Origin: JBDUDR01 sp040002845
GTDB taxonomy: Bacteria > Actinomycetota > Actinomycetes > Propionibacteriales > Nocardioidaceae
Assembly: GCA_040002845.1 (NCBI GenBank)
Contig: JBDUDR010000159.1
Coordinates: 1-5,627 of the forward strand
Length of the DNA stretch: 5,627 nucleotides
Reading direction: 5' to 3'
In this document: piece after piece, positions 1 through 4,381 of the stretch
Numbering within the stretch: position 1 is the stretch's first letter
How the letters are laid out: the number at the start of each line of letters is the position of its first letter
Made by a program: the position numbers and the translations under genes
Notes under the pieces: generated by a model
What the model was told of the DNA's origin: nothing
Seen by the model: the letters and a program-made list of their open reading frames with translations, nothing else
The model's database searches: none

Positions 1-229
1 CGGTCGTGGGGTCCGGAAACAGCGCCATGTCCGACTCGTGGATCGCCTGGAACCCACGGATCGACGACCCGTCGAACATCAGGCCGTCCTCGAAGACGGC
101 CGGCCCGAACGAGGAGATGGGCACGGTGAAGTGCTGCATCACTCCTGGCAGGTCGCAGAACCGAACGTCGATGAACTCGACCCCCTCGTCCTGGACGTAC
201 TTCAGCAGTTCGTCGGCGTTCGCGAACAT
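1..229 (-). CDS. glnA: Glutamine synthetase type I, N-terminal 76 residues (gene runs off the left edge)
   Basis: Glutamine synthetase makes glutamine from glutamate, ammonia and ATP in the cytoplasm, as a dodecamer in type I enzymes. The visible N-terminal beta-grasp domain is highly diagnostic: RFCDLPGVMQHF at residues 23-34 and MFDGSSIRGFQAIHESDM at 51-68. The latter carries the Asp53-Ser56 loop, which in this family reaches into the neighbouring subunit's active site and helps bind ammonium. The ATG at 229-227 is chosen because it lies just after a strong Shine-Dalgarno and starts the family's usual MF- N-terminus. The catalytic barrel and any adenylylation tyrosine lie outside the window. 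The leader carries a GlnR box and a perfect hairpin, so nitrogen-responsive transcription is inferred. The neighbouring RDD, DUF4191 and lipA-lipB genes match the setting of glnA1/glnA in mycobacteria and streptomycetes, so this is probably the housekeeping enzyme rather than a GlnII or a gamma-glutamylpolyamine synthetase paralogue. Confidence 0.97.
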   Translation of the reverse strand, partial: MFANADELLKYVQDEGVEFIDVRFCDLPGVMQHFTVPISSFGPAVFEDGLMFDGSSIRGFQAIHESDMALFPDPTT

Positions 230-233
230 TCGT

Positions 234-240
234 CCTCCTT
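234..240 (-). promoter_or_regulatory. Strong ribosome binding site of glnA
   Basis: On the minus strand AAGGAGG lies four bases before the ATG of glnA. It is the strongest Shine-Dalgarno in the window and contrasts with the three genes here that seem to have none. It fixes the glnA start. Confidence 0.85.
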
Positions 241-286
241 GGCTGCGCGGCCTAGTGCGCGCGCCGGCTGGTCTGCCAGAGCCTGA

Positions 287-312
287 CTACGGTGCCCGTG
301 CTGGCACCGTAG
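287..312 (-). promoter_or_regulatory. Perfect 10-bp hairpin in the glnA 5' leader
   Basis: CTACGGTGCC (287-296) and GGCACCGTAG (303-312) are exact reverse complements separated by six bases. On the glnA strand the hairpin follows the proposed -10 (323-318) by about six bases, so the transcript would begin at or within a base or two of the stem. It ends 57 bases before the start codon. There is no U-run after it in the glnA direction, so it is not an obvious terminator. It may protect the mRNA 5' end, act as an operator, or be a regulatory RNA element. The repeat is seen; the role is inferred. Confidence 0.6.
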
Positions 313-317
313 GCTCG

Positions 318-323
318 ACCTTA
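318..323 (-). promoter_or_regulatory. Probable -10 element of the glnA promoter
   Basis: TAAGGT on the minus strand fits the TANNNT -10 pattern of actinobacterial housekeeping sigma factors. The hexamer 17 bp upstream (346-341) is ACCGAC, a poor -35 that falls inside the GlnR box. A weak -35 covered by an activator site fits GlnR-dependent initiation. The start site would be near 311. This is inferred from spacing only. Confidence 0.4.
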
Positions 324-333
324 GGCGGAGCGG

Positions 334-371
334 GTTTCTCGTCGGTGACTGCCCTGTTTCACAGGTGTTAC
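334..371 (-). promoter_or_regulatory. GlnR operator (four half-sites) upstream of glnA
   Basis: Read on the minus strand from 371 to 334 the sequence is GTAAC-N6-GAAAC-N6-GTCAC-N6-GAAAC, with every spacer exactly six bases. This is a full match to the a-b-a-b GlnR box (gTnAc-n6-GaAAc, twice) known upstream of glnA, amtB and other nitrogen genes in Streptomyces. GlnR is the OmpR-type global nitrogen regulator of many actinobacteria. The box lies 105-142 bp upstream of the glnA start and just upstream of its proposed -10, a position suited to activation. It is also about 50 bp from the divergent RDD gene, so an effect there is possible. GlnR itself is not in the window. Confidence 0.88.
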
Positions 372-407
372 GGGTAAGCCGCCGGACCAGCGGACGCCCC
401 GGCTGGC

Positions 408-413
408 TAGCGT
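408..413 (+). promoter_or_regulatory. Possible -10 giving a leaderless RDD-gene transcript
   Basis: TAGCGT matches TANNNT and ends seven bases before the GTG at 421, so transcription would start at or next to the first base of the start codon. No Shine-Dalgarno is visible before this GTG, which agrees with a leaderless mRNA. No good -35 is seen. Confidence 0.45.
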
Positions 414-420
414 TGCGCAC

Positions 421-885
421 GTGTCCGGCGAAACCGACGACTCCCAGGCAGTGCCGCTCGATCCCTCGCGCCCCAGGGATCAGCGCTGGCCGGGTGAGCG
501 ACTCGGGCTGCCAGAGTCTGGTCGCGGATCGGTCGCAGGCTGGGGGCACCGCGTGCTGGCGCTGGCGATCGACTGGATCTTGTCGATGCTGGCGGTCGGT
601 GCGTTCGTCGACTCTGCCATCTGGACAGGAGAGGGCTCGGCGGGCTGGGCGCCACTCGCGGTCTTTGCGGCCGAGAAGTGGGTGCTCACTGCACTGCTTG
701 GTTCGTCGGCAGGTCAGCTGCTGGCATCGATACGTGTCGTACGCCTGTCTCCCGAACCCTTGGGGTTATGGCGGCCGCTGGTCCGGTCGGTGTTGGTGTG
801 CCTGGTCATCCCACCGGTGATCTACAACCAGGATCAGCGGGGGCTGCACGATCTCGCCGTCGGCACCGTCACAGTCAAACGCTGA
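421..885 (+). CDS. RDD-family integral membrane protein
   Basis: A 154-residue membrane protein of the RDD family (named for conserved Arg and Asp residues), which is common in actinobacteria; some members elsewhere have been proposed to act as ion antiporters, but this type has no established role. After a hydrophilic 40-residue N-terminus, RVLALAID (residues 44-51) carries the signature Arg44 and Asp51 at the start of the first membrane segment (about 45-67). Further hydrophobic segments lie at about 76-104 and 119-135. The ending DQRGLHDLAVGTVTV (138-152) is the typical RDD C-terminal motif. The GTG at 421 is the first start in frame and lies just after a possible -10, suggesting a leaderless message. 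The gene is divergent from glnA, sharing a 191-bp control region, and convergent with the DUF4191 gene. An RDD gene between DUF4191 and glnA is recurrent in actinobacteria, but a functional link to glutamine synthetase is not shown. Confidence 0.88.
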   Translation: MSGETDDSQAVPLDPSRPRDQRWPGERLGLPESGRGSVAGWGHRVLALAIDWILSMLAVGAFVDSAIWTGEGSAGWAPLAVFAAEKWVLTALLGSSAGQLLASIRVVRLSPEPLGLWRPLVRSVLVCLVIPPVIYNQDQRGLHDLAVGTVTVKR

Positions 886-916
886 CCTCCGCGCCGCCGG
901 CACCGCGACGACCTCT

Positions 917-977
917 GCCGAGACGCCAACTTTTCGGCAGTTTTGTCGGCGTGTCGAGGCCCAACTGGCATCTCGGC
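917..977 (+). repeat. 61-bp palindromic element, copy 1
   Basis: It begins with GCCGAGACGCCAACT (917-931) and ends with TGGCATCTCGGC (966-977). The two ends can pair at 12 of 15 positions. An inner CTGCCGA (915-921) can also pair with TCGGCAG (934-940). Its first 24 bases match, with one mismatch, the reverse complement of 1158-1181 in copy 2. It starts 31 bases after the RDD stop codon. No target-site duplication is evident. Confidence 0.75.
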
Positions 978-1022
978 TCGGCCCTGGTGTGGTGAGTACG
1001 CCTTGCACACCACCAGCTGGTT

Positions 1023-1083
1023 GCCGAGGTACGTGTTCGTAACCCCTGGGTGGCGATTTCGAGTGCCCTACTCGTACCTGGGC
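1023..1083. repeat. Inverted repeat of the same 61-bp span, between the two element copies
   Basis: GCCGAGGTACG (1023-1033) pairs with CGTACCTGGGC (1073-1083) at 10 of 11 positions. An inner CGAGT/ACTCG stem lies at 1060-1064/1070-1074. It shares only the GCCGAG start with the flanking copies, so it is either a strongly diverged relative or an unrelated palindrome whose span coincides. Confidence 0.45.
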
Positions 1084-1120
1084 GAAACGACAAGGGTGTC
1101 CGGAGCGTCCCGCCGCTCAG

Positions 1121-1181
1121 GCCGAGACGCCAACTGTGACGCCAAACACGGCGTGTCCTGCCGAAGAGTTGGCGTCTCGGC
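1121..1181 (-). repeat. 61-bp palindromic element, copy 2 (inverted relative to copy 1)
   Basis: Perfect 15-bp terminal inverted repeats, GCCGAGACGCCAACT (1121-1135) and its exact complement (1167-1181), enclose 31 bases that hold a second stem, ACGCC/GGCGT at 1139-1143/1150-1154. The core CGGCGTGTC (1149-1157) also occurs in direct orientation in copy 1 (947-955), as expected for related palindromes. The element ends three bases before the stop codon of the DUF4191 gene, so its stem would form at the end of the lipB-lipA-DUF4191 transcript and could serve as its 3' boundary. Confidence 0.8.
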
Positions 1182-1184
1182 GAA

Positions 1185-1895
1185 TTAGCGGGGGGTGTTG
1201 AACTTGCCGCGCATCATCTGGCGGGCGGCTTTGGCGCTCTGCGGCAGCGGGCCGCGTGGCAAGGGCGCGGCGGGCCGGGAGGCATCGAGCGCCTTCAGCC
1301 GCTGCATCACCTCGGTGACGTCGCCGGGCGACAGGTTTTTCGGCAGCTTCATGATGTGGCGCGCGAGTTTCTTGACCTCCACACTGTCCTCGGTGTCGTC
1401 CCCAGCGATGATGTCGTAGATCGGTGCCTCGCCGGCGAACCGCGCGTGCTTCCTCTTCTCCACACCGAGCAGGTTTCGTACCCGCGCCGGGTTCCCCTCA
1501 CCGATGAGCACGATTCCAGGGCGGCCCACCACTCGATGCACGATGTCCTGGTTCTTGGTGAACGCCACGGCCTGTTGGACGGTCCAGCCGCGGCGGAGCA
1601 TTCCGAGGGCGGCGCCGGCGGCACCGGGGCGGCCCTCCACCTGGCCGTACGCAGCGCGCTCGGCGCGTCGCCCGAACACGATCAGGGCCACTAGGACGCC
1701 AAATGTCACCCCGAAGATGCCCACGAGAATTGGGTGACCGAGCACGAATCCGAGTCCGATGAAGATCGCGACCACGACAAGGAAGACACTGAGCAGGATC
1801 ACTCCGATGCGCCGGTCGTACTCCTTGGTCATGGAGTAAGCCGCGGCGAGTTGCCGGAAGCGCCCCTGCTTGGCTGGCTTGTCGGTCTTGGCCAT
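1185..1895 (-). CDS. DUF4191 family membrane protein downstream of lipA
   Basis: A 236-residue protein that I assign to the actinobacterial DUF4191 family; its biochemical role is unknown. After a basic N-terminus with SMTKEYDRRIG (21-31) come two adjacent hydrophobic segments, about residues 31-53 and 55-74, consistent with a membrane hairpin. The rest is soluble and probably cytoplasmic, given the basic residues on both sides of the hairpin: GMLRRGWTVQQAVAFTKNQD (98-117), VVGRPGIVLIGEG (122-134), and a conserved-looking KLPKNLSPGDV stretch (183-193). The ATG at 1895-1893 is chosen because it follows the lipA stop by 11 bases with a Shine-Dalgarno overlapping that stop, and because the protein so started begins with the MAKTDKPAK-type N-terminus expected. 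The frame stays open far upstream, but that part lies antisense-free inside lipA in another frame and is not protein-like. Its constant place after lipA suggests co-transcription and perhaps a lipoylation or envelope link, which is unproven. Confidence 0.9.
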   Translation of the reverse strand: MAKTDKPAKQGRFRQLAAAYSMTKEYDRRIGVILLSVFLVVVAIFIGLGFVLGHPILVGIFGVTFGVLVALIVFGRRAERAAYGQVEGRPGAAGAALGMLRRGWTVQQAVAFTKNQDIVHRVVGRPGIVLIGEGNPARVRNLLGVEKRKHARFAGEAPIYDIIAGDDTEDSVEVKKLARHIMKLPKNLSPGDVTEVMQRLKALDASRPAAPLPRGPLPQSAKAARQMMRGKFNTPR

Positions 1896-1904
1896 CGTGT
1901 GGTG

Positions 1905-1909
1905 CCTTA
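1905..1909 (-). promoter_or_regulatory. Ribosome binding site of the DUF4191 gene overlapping the lipA stop
   Basis: On the minus strand the lipA stop TAA continues directly into GG, so TAAGG is both stop codon and a short Shine-Dalgarno, nine bases before the ATG. This arrangement suggests translational coupling between lipA and the DUF4191 gene. Confidence 0.6.
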
Positions 1910-2857
1910 CGACTGTGGGTTGTCGGCGGTCTCGTATCGTCGCGACTCTAGCGCCTGCTGATAGAGGCGTCCGGCACGGTACGAGGAGCGGACCAAGGGT
2001 CCGCTCATGACTCCGGCGAAACCCAGAGCGAGCGCCTCGTCGCGCAGCTCCACGAACTCCTCCGGCTTGACCCATCGCTCGACGGGGTGGTGACGCAGGG
2101 AAGGACGAAGGTACTGCGTGATCGTCAACAGCTCTGTCCCTACCCCACGCAGATCGGCGAGGGCGTCGCTGATCTCGTGGCGCTGCTCGCCCATGCCCAA
2201 GATGAGGTTGGACTTCGTCACCAGGCCGAAGTTGCGCGCGGACTGCAACACCCCCAGCGACCGCTCGTACCGGAAGCCGGGACGGATCCGGCGGAAGATG
2301 CGCGGCACCGTCTCGATGTTGTGTGCGAACACCTCCGGCAGCGAACCGAAGATCTCGGCCAGGAAGGCGGAGTTCGCGGAGAAGTCGGGAGCCAGCATCT
2401 CCACGCCGATGCCCGGGTTCAGCCGGTGGATCTGACGGATCGTCTCGGCGTACAGCCACGACCCCTCGTCCTCGAGGTCGTCGCGACACACGCCCGTGAT
2501 CGTGGCGTACCGGAGTTGCATCGCCTGGATGCTCTCGGCGACCCGGCGCGGCTCATCGCGGTCGAGCGGGTCGGGCTTGCCCGTCTCGATCTGACAGAAG
2601 TCGCATCGTCGGGTGCACTGGTCTCCGCCGATGAGGAACGTCGCCTCGCGATCCTCCCAGCACTCGAAGATGTTCGGGCAACCGGCCTCCTGGCACACCG
2701 TGTGAAGACCTTCGCTCTTCACGAGTGCATGCAGGGCTTGGTATTCCGGACCCATTCGCGCGCGCGTCTTGATCCACTCCGGCTTCTTCTCGATCGGAGT
2801 CTCTGCATTGCGCACTTCTAGGCGCAGCAACTTGCGGCCCTGGGGGATCACGGTCAC
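1907..2857 (-). CDS. lipA: Lipoyl synthase, radical SAM enzyme
   Basis: LipA inserts sulfur at C6 and C8 of octanoyl groups on lipoyl domains (pyruvate and 2-oxoglutarate dehydrogenase complexes, glycine cleavage H protein), using S-adenosylmethionine. At 316 residues it is of normal length. The auxiliary cluster, the sacrificial sulfur source, is bound by Cys55, Cys60 and Cys66 (CX4CX5C) and by a serine of the RSSY motif (290-293). The radical SAM cluster is bound by Cys81, Cys85 and Cys88 in CTRRCDFC. All ligands are present, so the enzyme looks intact. Residue 124 is an additional Cys in ITGVCRDDLEDEG, where the mycobacterial and Streptomyces proteins I recall have Ala. The start is GTG at 2857-2855; a second GTG two codons in is possible. 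A -10-like TAGGCT six bases upstream suggests a leaderless transcript of its own, besides read-through from lipB, whose stop is 58 bases away. Confidence 0.97.
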   Translation of the reverse strand: MTVIPQGRKLLRLEVRNAETPIEKKPEWIKTRARMGPEYQALHALVKSEGLHTVCQEAGCPNIFECWEDREATFLIGGDQCTRRCDFCQIETGKPDPLDRDEPRRVAESIQAMQLRYATITGVCRDDLEDEGSWLYAETIRQIHRLNPGIGVEMLAPDFSANSAFLAEIFGSLPEVFAHNIETVPRIFRRIRPGFRYERSLGVLQSARNFGLVTKSNLILGMGEQRHEISDALADLRGVGTELLTITQYLRPSLRHHPVERWVKPEEFVELRDEALALGFAGVMSGPLVRSSYRAGRLYQQALESRRYETADNPQS

Positions 2858-2863
2858 GTCACC

Positions 2864-2869
2864 AGCCTA
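2864..2869 (-). promoter_or_regulatory. Possible -10 giving a leaderless lipA transcript
   Basis: TAGGCT on the minus strand fits TANNNT and is six bases from the lipA GTG, which would make the mRNA start on or beside the start codon. No strong Shine-Dalgarno precedes lipA. The -35 region has no recognisable match, which is common in actinobacterial promoters. Confidence 0.4.
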
Positions 2870-2915
2870 CGCTGGGCGAGGCGCGCAGCCCGGCTCGCCT
2901 GAGGCGGGGTACGGG

Positions 2916-3677
2916 TTATGGGAGCGGTGCCAATCCGTAGGTCACCGCGACCGTTGCGCCGGGTGCCTCCTCGCTGGCCGACGCCGACTCGGACGGCCGA
3001 ACGATGTCAGGCGAACGTTCGTACGGGCGCCACGACAGCAGGTCGCGCAGATGACGCTCCACGTGCGGCACCACTTCCAGGACCGTGACGTCTCTGCCGA
3101 GCTCGGCAGACAAGGACGTGACACCCGCGTCGGCGATCCCGCACGGCACGATCCGGTCGAACCAGGCCAGGTCGCAGTCGCAGTTGAGGGCGAAGCCATG
3201 CATGGTGACAGAGCGTGAGACCCGTACCCCCAGAGCGGCGATCTTGCGCTCGCCCCGGCGGTCGTCGGCCGGGAGCCAGACCCCGCTGCGACCGGTCACC
3301 CGCCCGGTGTCCAACCCGAGATCGGCGCAGGCCTGGATCAGAGCTTCCTCCACACGGCGCACATAGTCGACGACGTAGACGTGCTTTGGCAGCATCACGA
3401 TGGGGTAGCCCACCAGCTGGCCGGGACCGTGGAAGGTGATCTTGCCGCCCCGGTCGACGTCGATGACCGGGGTTCCGTCGACCGGCCGTTCGTGGCCCTC
3501 GGTCCGTTTGCCGGCGGTGTAGACCGGCGGGTGCTCGAGCAGCAGGACGGTGTCAGTGCCGTGCTCGGGAGTCGACGCCAGCCGGGCCGCGTGCAGGGCC
3601 CGCTGATGATCCCATGCGGTCTGGTAGTCCACAGCGTCCGGGCCGAACCCGGCGTACTCGAACGTGATCCGTTGCAC
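2916..3677 (-). CDS. lipB: Octanoyl-[ACP]:protein N-octanoyltransferase
   Basis: LipB moves octanoate from acyl carrier protein to a lysine of lipoyl domains, the step before LipA. Its 253 residues contain the family signatures in order: LLLEHPPVYTAGKR (45-58), RGGKITFHGPGQLVGYPI (76-93), and the catalytic region with Lys145 in ERKIAALGVRV and Cys179 in IVPCGI, the Lys/Cys pair that carries the acyl-enzyme intermediate. VTMHGFALNCDCDL (157-170) is also typical. The last 30 or so residues are Ser/Glu/Ala-rich and look like a disordered tail beyond the catalytic fold. The GTG at 3677-3675 gives the expected short N-terminus before FEYAGFG; a TAGAGT six bases upstream suggests leaderless transcription. 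It heads a probable lipB-lipA-DUF4191 operon and is divergent from the unknown gene at 3770, with a perfect DnaA-box 9-mer upstream. Confidence 0.97.
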   Translation of the reverse strand: MQRITFEYAGFGPDAVDYQTAWDHQRALHAARLASTPEHGTDTVLLLEHPPVYTAGKRTEGHERPVDGTPVIDVDRGGKITFHGPGQLVGYPIVMLPKHVYVVDYVRRVEEALIQACADLGLDTGRVTGRSGVWLPADDRRGERKIAALGVRVSRSVTMHGFALNCDCDLAWFDRIVPCGIADAGVTSLSAELGRDVTVLEVVPHVERHLRDLLSWRPYERSPDIVRPSESASASEEAPGATVAVTYGLAPLP

Positions 3678-3683
3678 GCGTCC

Positions 3684-3689
3684 ACTCTA
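3684..3689 (-). promoter_or_regulatory. Possible -10 giving a leaderless lipB transcript
   Basis: TAGAGT on the minus strand fits TANNNT and ends six bases before the lipB GTG. A TTGTCC hexamer at 3715-3710 resembles a -35 but is 20 bp away, longer than usual. The only Shine-Dalgarno-like run upstream (AGGAGG, 3706-3701) is too far from the GTG to serve it. Confidence 0.45.
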
Positions 3690-3706
3690 GGTCGGCTTGC
3701 CCCTCC

Positions 3707-3715
3707 TGTGGACAA
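3707..3715 (-). promoter_or_regulatory. DnaA-box-like 9-mer upstream of lipB
   Basis: The minus strand reads TTGTCCACA, a perfect match to the DnaA box preferred by high-G+C actinobacteria such as Streptomyces. It lies in the 92-bp divergent gap, 30 bp upstream of the lipB start. A single box is not an origin; it could be a regulatory or titration site, or chance. Confidence 0.4.
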
Positions 3716-3757
3716 CCGCCGACGCCGATGCGCGGATTGAGCGAGGCTGGCACCCAT

Positions 3758-3763
3758 GAGGTG
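3758..3763 (+). promoter_or_regulatory. Ribosome binding site deciding the start of the gene at 3770
   Basis: GAGGTG lies six bases before the GTG at 3770. The ATG at 3728 in the same frame has no such site, so the downstream GTG is preferred. Confidence 0.6.
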
Positions 3764-3769
3764 GGCTGC

Positions 3770-4381
3770 GTGAGTCGGCATCGTGCGCCTCGGCGCGCGC
3801 ACGGTTCCCGAGTCTGGGCTGTACGAAGGGCACTGCTGCTGGTGACGGCCGTGGCCGGCGTGACGGCAGCCGTTGGAGCGGGGCGGTCAATGCTGTCAGC
3901 CGAGCCGGCGCCTGCCGGGGCGGCCGAAGGGTCGGTGGCAGCGAGCCTCGCCGCCTCACCTGCGCCGGATGAGCGCTGGTCAGGCGTGCTCGCGCGGCTG
4001 GACGATCGTCGCGCCCTCGCGTTCTCTCGTGCCAACGCCCACCTCCTCGACAAGGTCTACGTGCCTGGATCCGGACTGAGGGCTCGCGATGGTCGCGTGA
4101 TCGAGGCCTACGCTCGCCGCGATCTGCGGGTCGTTGGGCTGCGCATGACGATCTTGGCGTTGCGAGTCGAGGCCCAGAGCGCATCAACTGCCGTCCTGTC
4201 CGTCGTCGACCGGATCAGGCAAGCACGTGCCGTGGACAGCTCCGGACGGTCGCGCCCGCTGCCGAACGACCGGCCGACAGCGCATCGGTTGCTCCTGCGG
4301 CGCCTGCCCACCGGATGGCGAATTGCAGCGATCAGCGATCGTTCGCCAGGGCCGCCGCTCAGGCCGCCAACGCCGCGCTGA
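3770..4381 (+). CDS. Secreted or membrane-anchored protein of unknown function
   Basis: I do not recognise a named family with certainty. From the GTG at 3770 the protein has 203 residues: a basic N-terminus rich in Arg, one hydrophobic segment (about residues 17-35, RALLLVTAVAGVTAAVGAG) acting as signal peptide or anchor, an Ala/Pro-rich linker to about residue 66, then a compact domain. That domain has WSGVLARLDDRRALAFS (69-85), LLDKVYVPGSGLRARDGRVI (91-110), a central basic/hydrophobic strand region (VVGLRMTILALRVEA) and a closing HRLLLRRLPTGWRIAAI (172-188). The pattern of alternating strands ending in GWRI resembles small SnoaL/NTF2-like domains of actinobacterial extracytoplasmic proteins; this is a guess from pattern only. 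No lipobox cysteine and no cysteines at all are seen, so it is not a lipoprotein. It is divergent from lipB and overlaps the convergent TIGR01777 gene by 23 bp. High third-position G+C supports that it is coding. Confidence 0.78.
   Translation: MSRHRAPRRAHGSRVWAVRRALLLVTAVAGVTAAVGAGRSMLSAEPAPAGAAEGSVAASLAASPAPDERWSGVLARLDDRRALAFSRANAHLLDKVYVPGSGLRARDGRVIEAYARRDLRVVGLRMTILALRVEAQSASTAVLSVVDRIRQARAVDSSGRSRPLPNDRPTAHRLLLRRLPTGWRIAAISDRSPGPPLRPPTPR

Larger units (their letters stand above)
886..1184. other. Convergent intergenic region rich in inverted repeats, no gene seen
   Basis: This 299-bp gap lies between the stops of the RDD gene and the DUF4191 gene. No reading frame in it looks like a protein. 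It contains two copies of a 61-bp palindromic element (917-977 and 1121-1181), another inverted repeat of equal span (1023-1083), and a weaker 7-bp stem at 985-991/1006-1012. The stems may terminate transcription from both sides, but none is followed by a convincing T-run. Confidence 0.7.

Noticed and set aside
985..1020. TGGTGTG/CACACCA stem and CCAGCTGG palindrome.
   Set aside because: They are short, with a 14-base loop, and as likely by chance in G+C-rich DNA; not reported as a separate element.
886..1184. A small RNA gene or CRISPR-like array made of the repeated stems.
   Set aside because: There are only two clear copies in opposite orientation, with no regular spacers, no cas genes and no clear promoter, so a palindromic repeat family is the simpler reading.
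1896..2489. Upstream extension of the DUF4191 reading frame, which would make a 434-residue protein.
   Set aside because: It lies wholly on lipA in another frame, has the Arg/Pro-rich composition of an out-of-frame shadow, and the ATG at 1895 has a ribosome binding site and gives the expected family N-terminus.
2087..2821. Plus-strand open frame of 244 codons opposite lipA.
   Set aside because: It is antisense to a certain gene, has no recognisable domain and no promoter or ribosome binding site; long antisense frames are common in high-G+C DNA.
2858..2915. A terminator between lipB and lipA.
   Set aside because: Only a short GCC-type stem near 2896-2908 is visible, with no T-run, so read-through from lipB to lipA is more likely.
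3728..3769. ATG at 3728 as the start of the unknown gene.
   Set aside because: It lacks a Shine-Dalgarno; the in-frame GTG at 3770 has GAGGTG at good spacing and gives a normal basic N-terminus before the hydrophobic segment.
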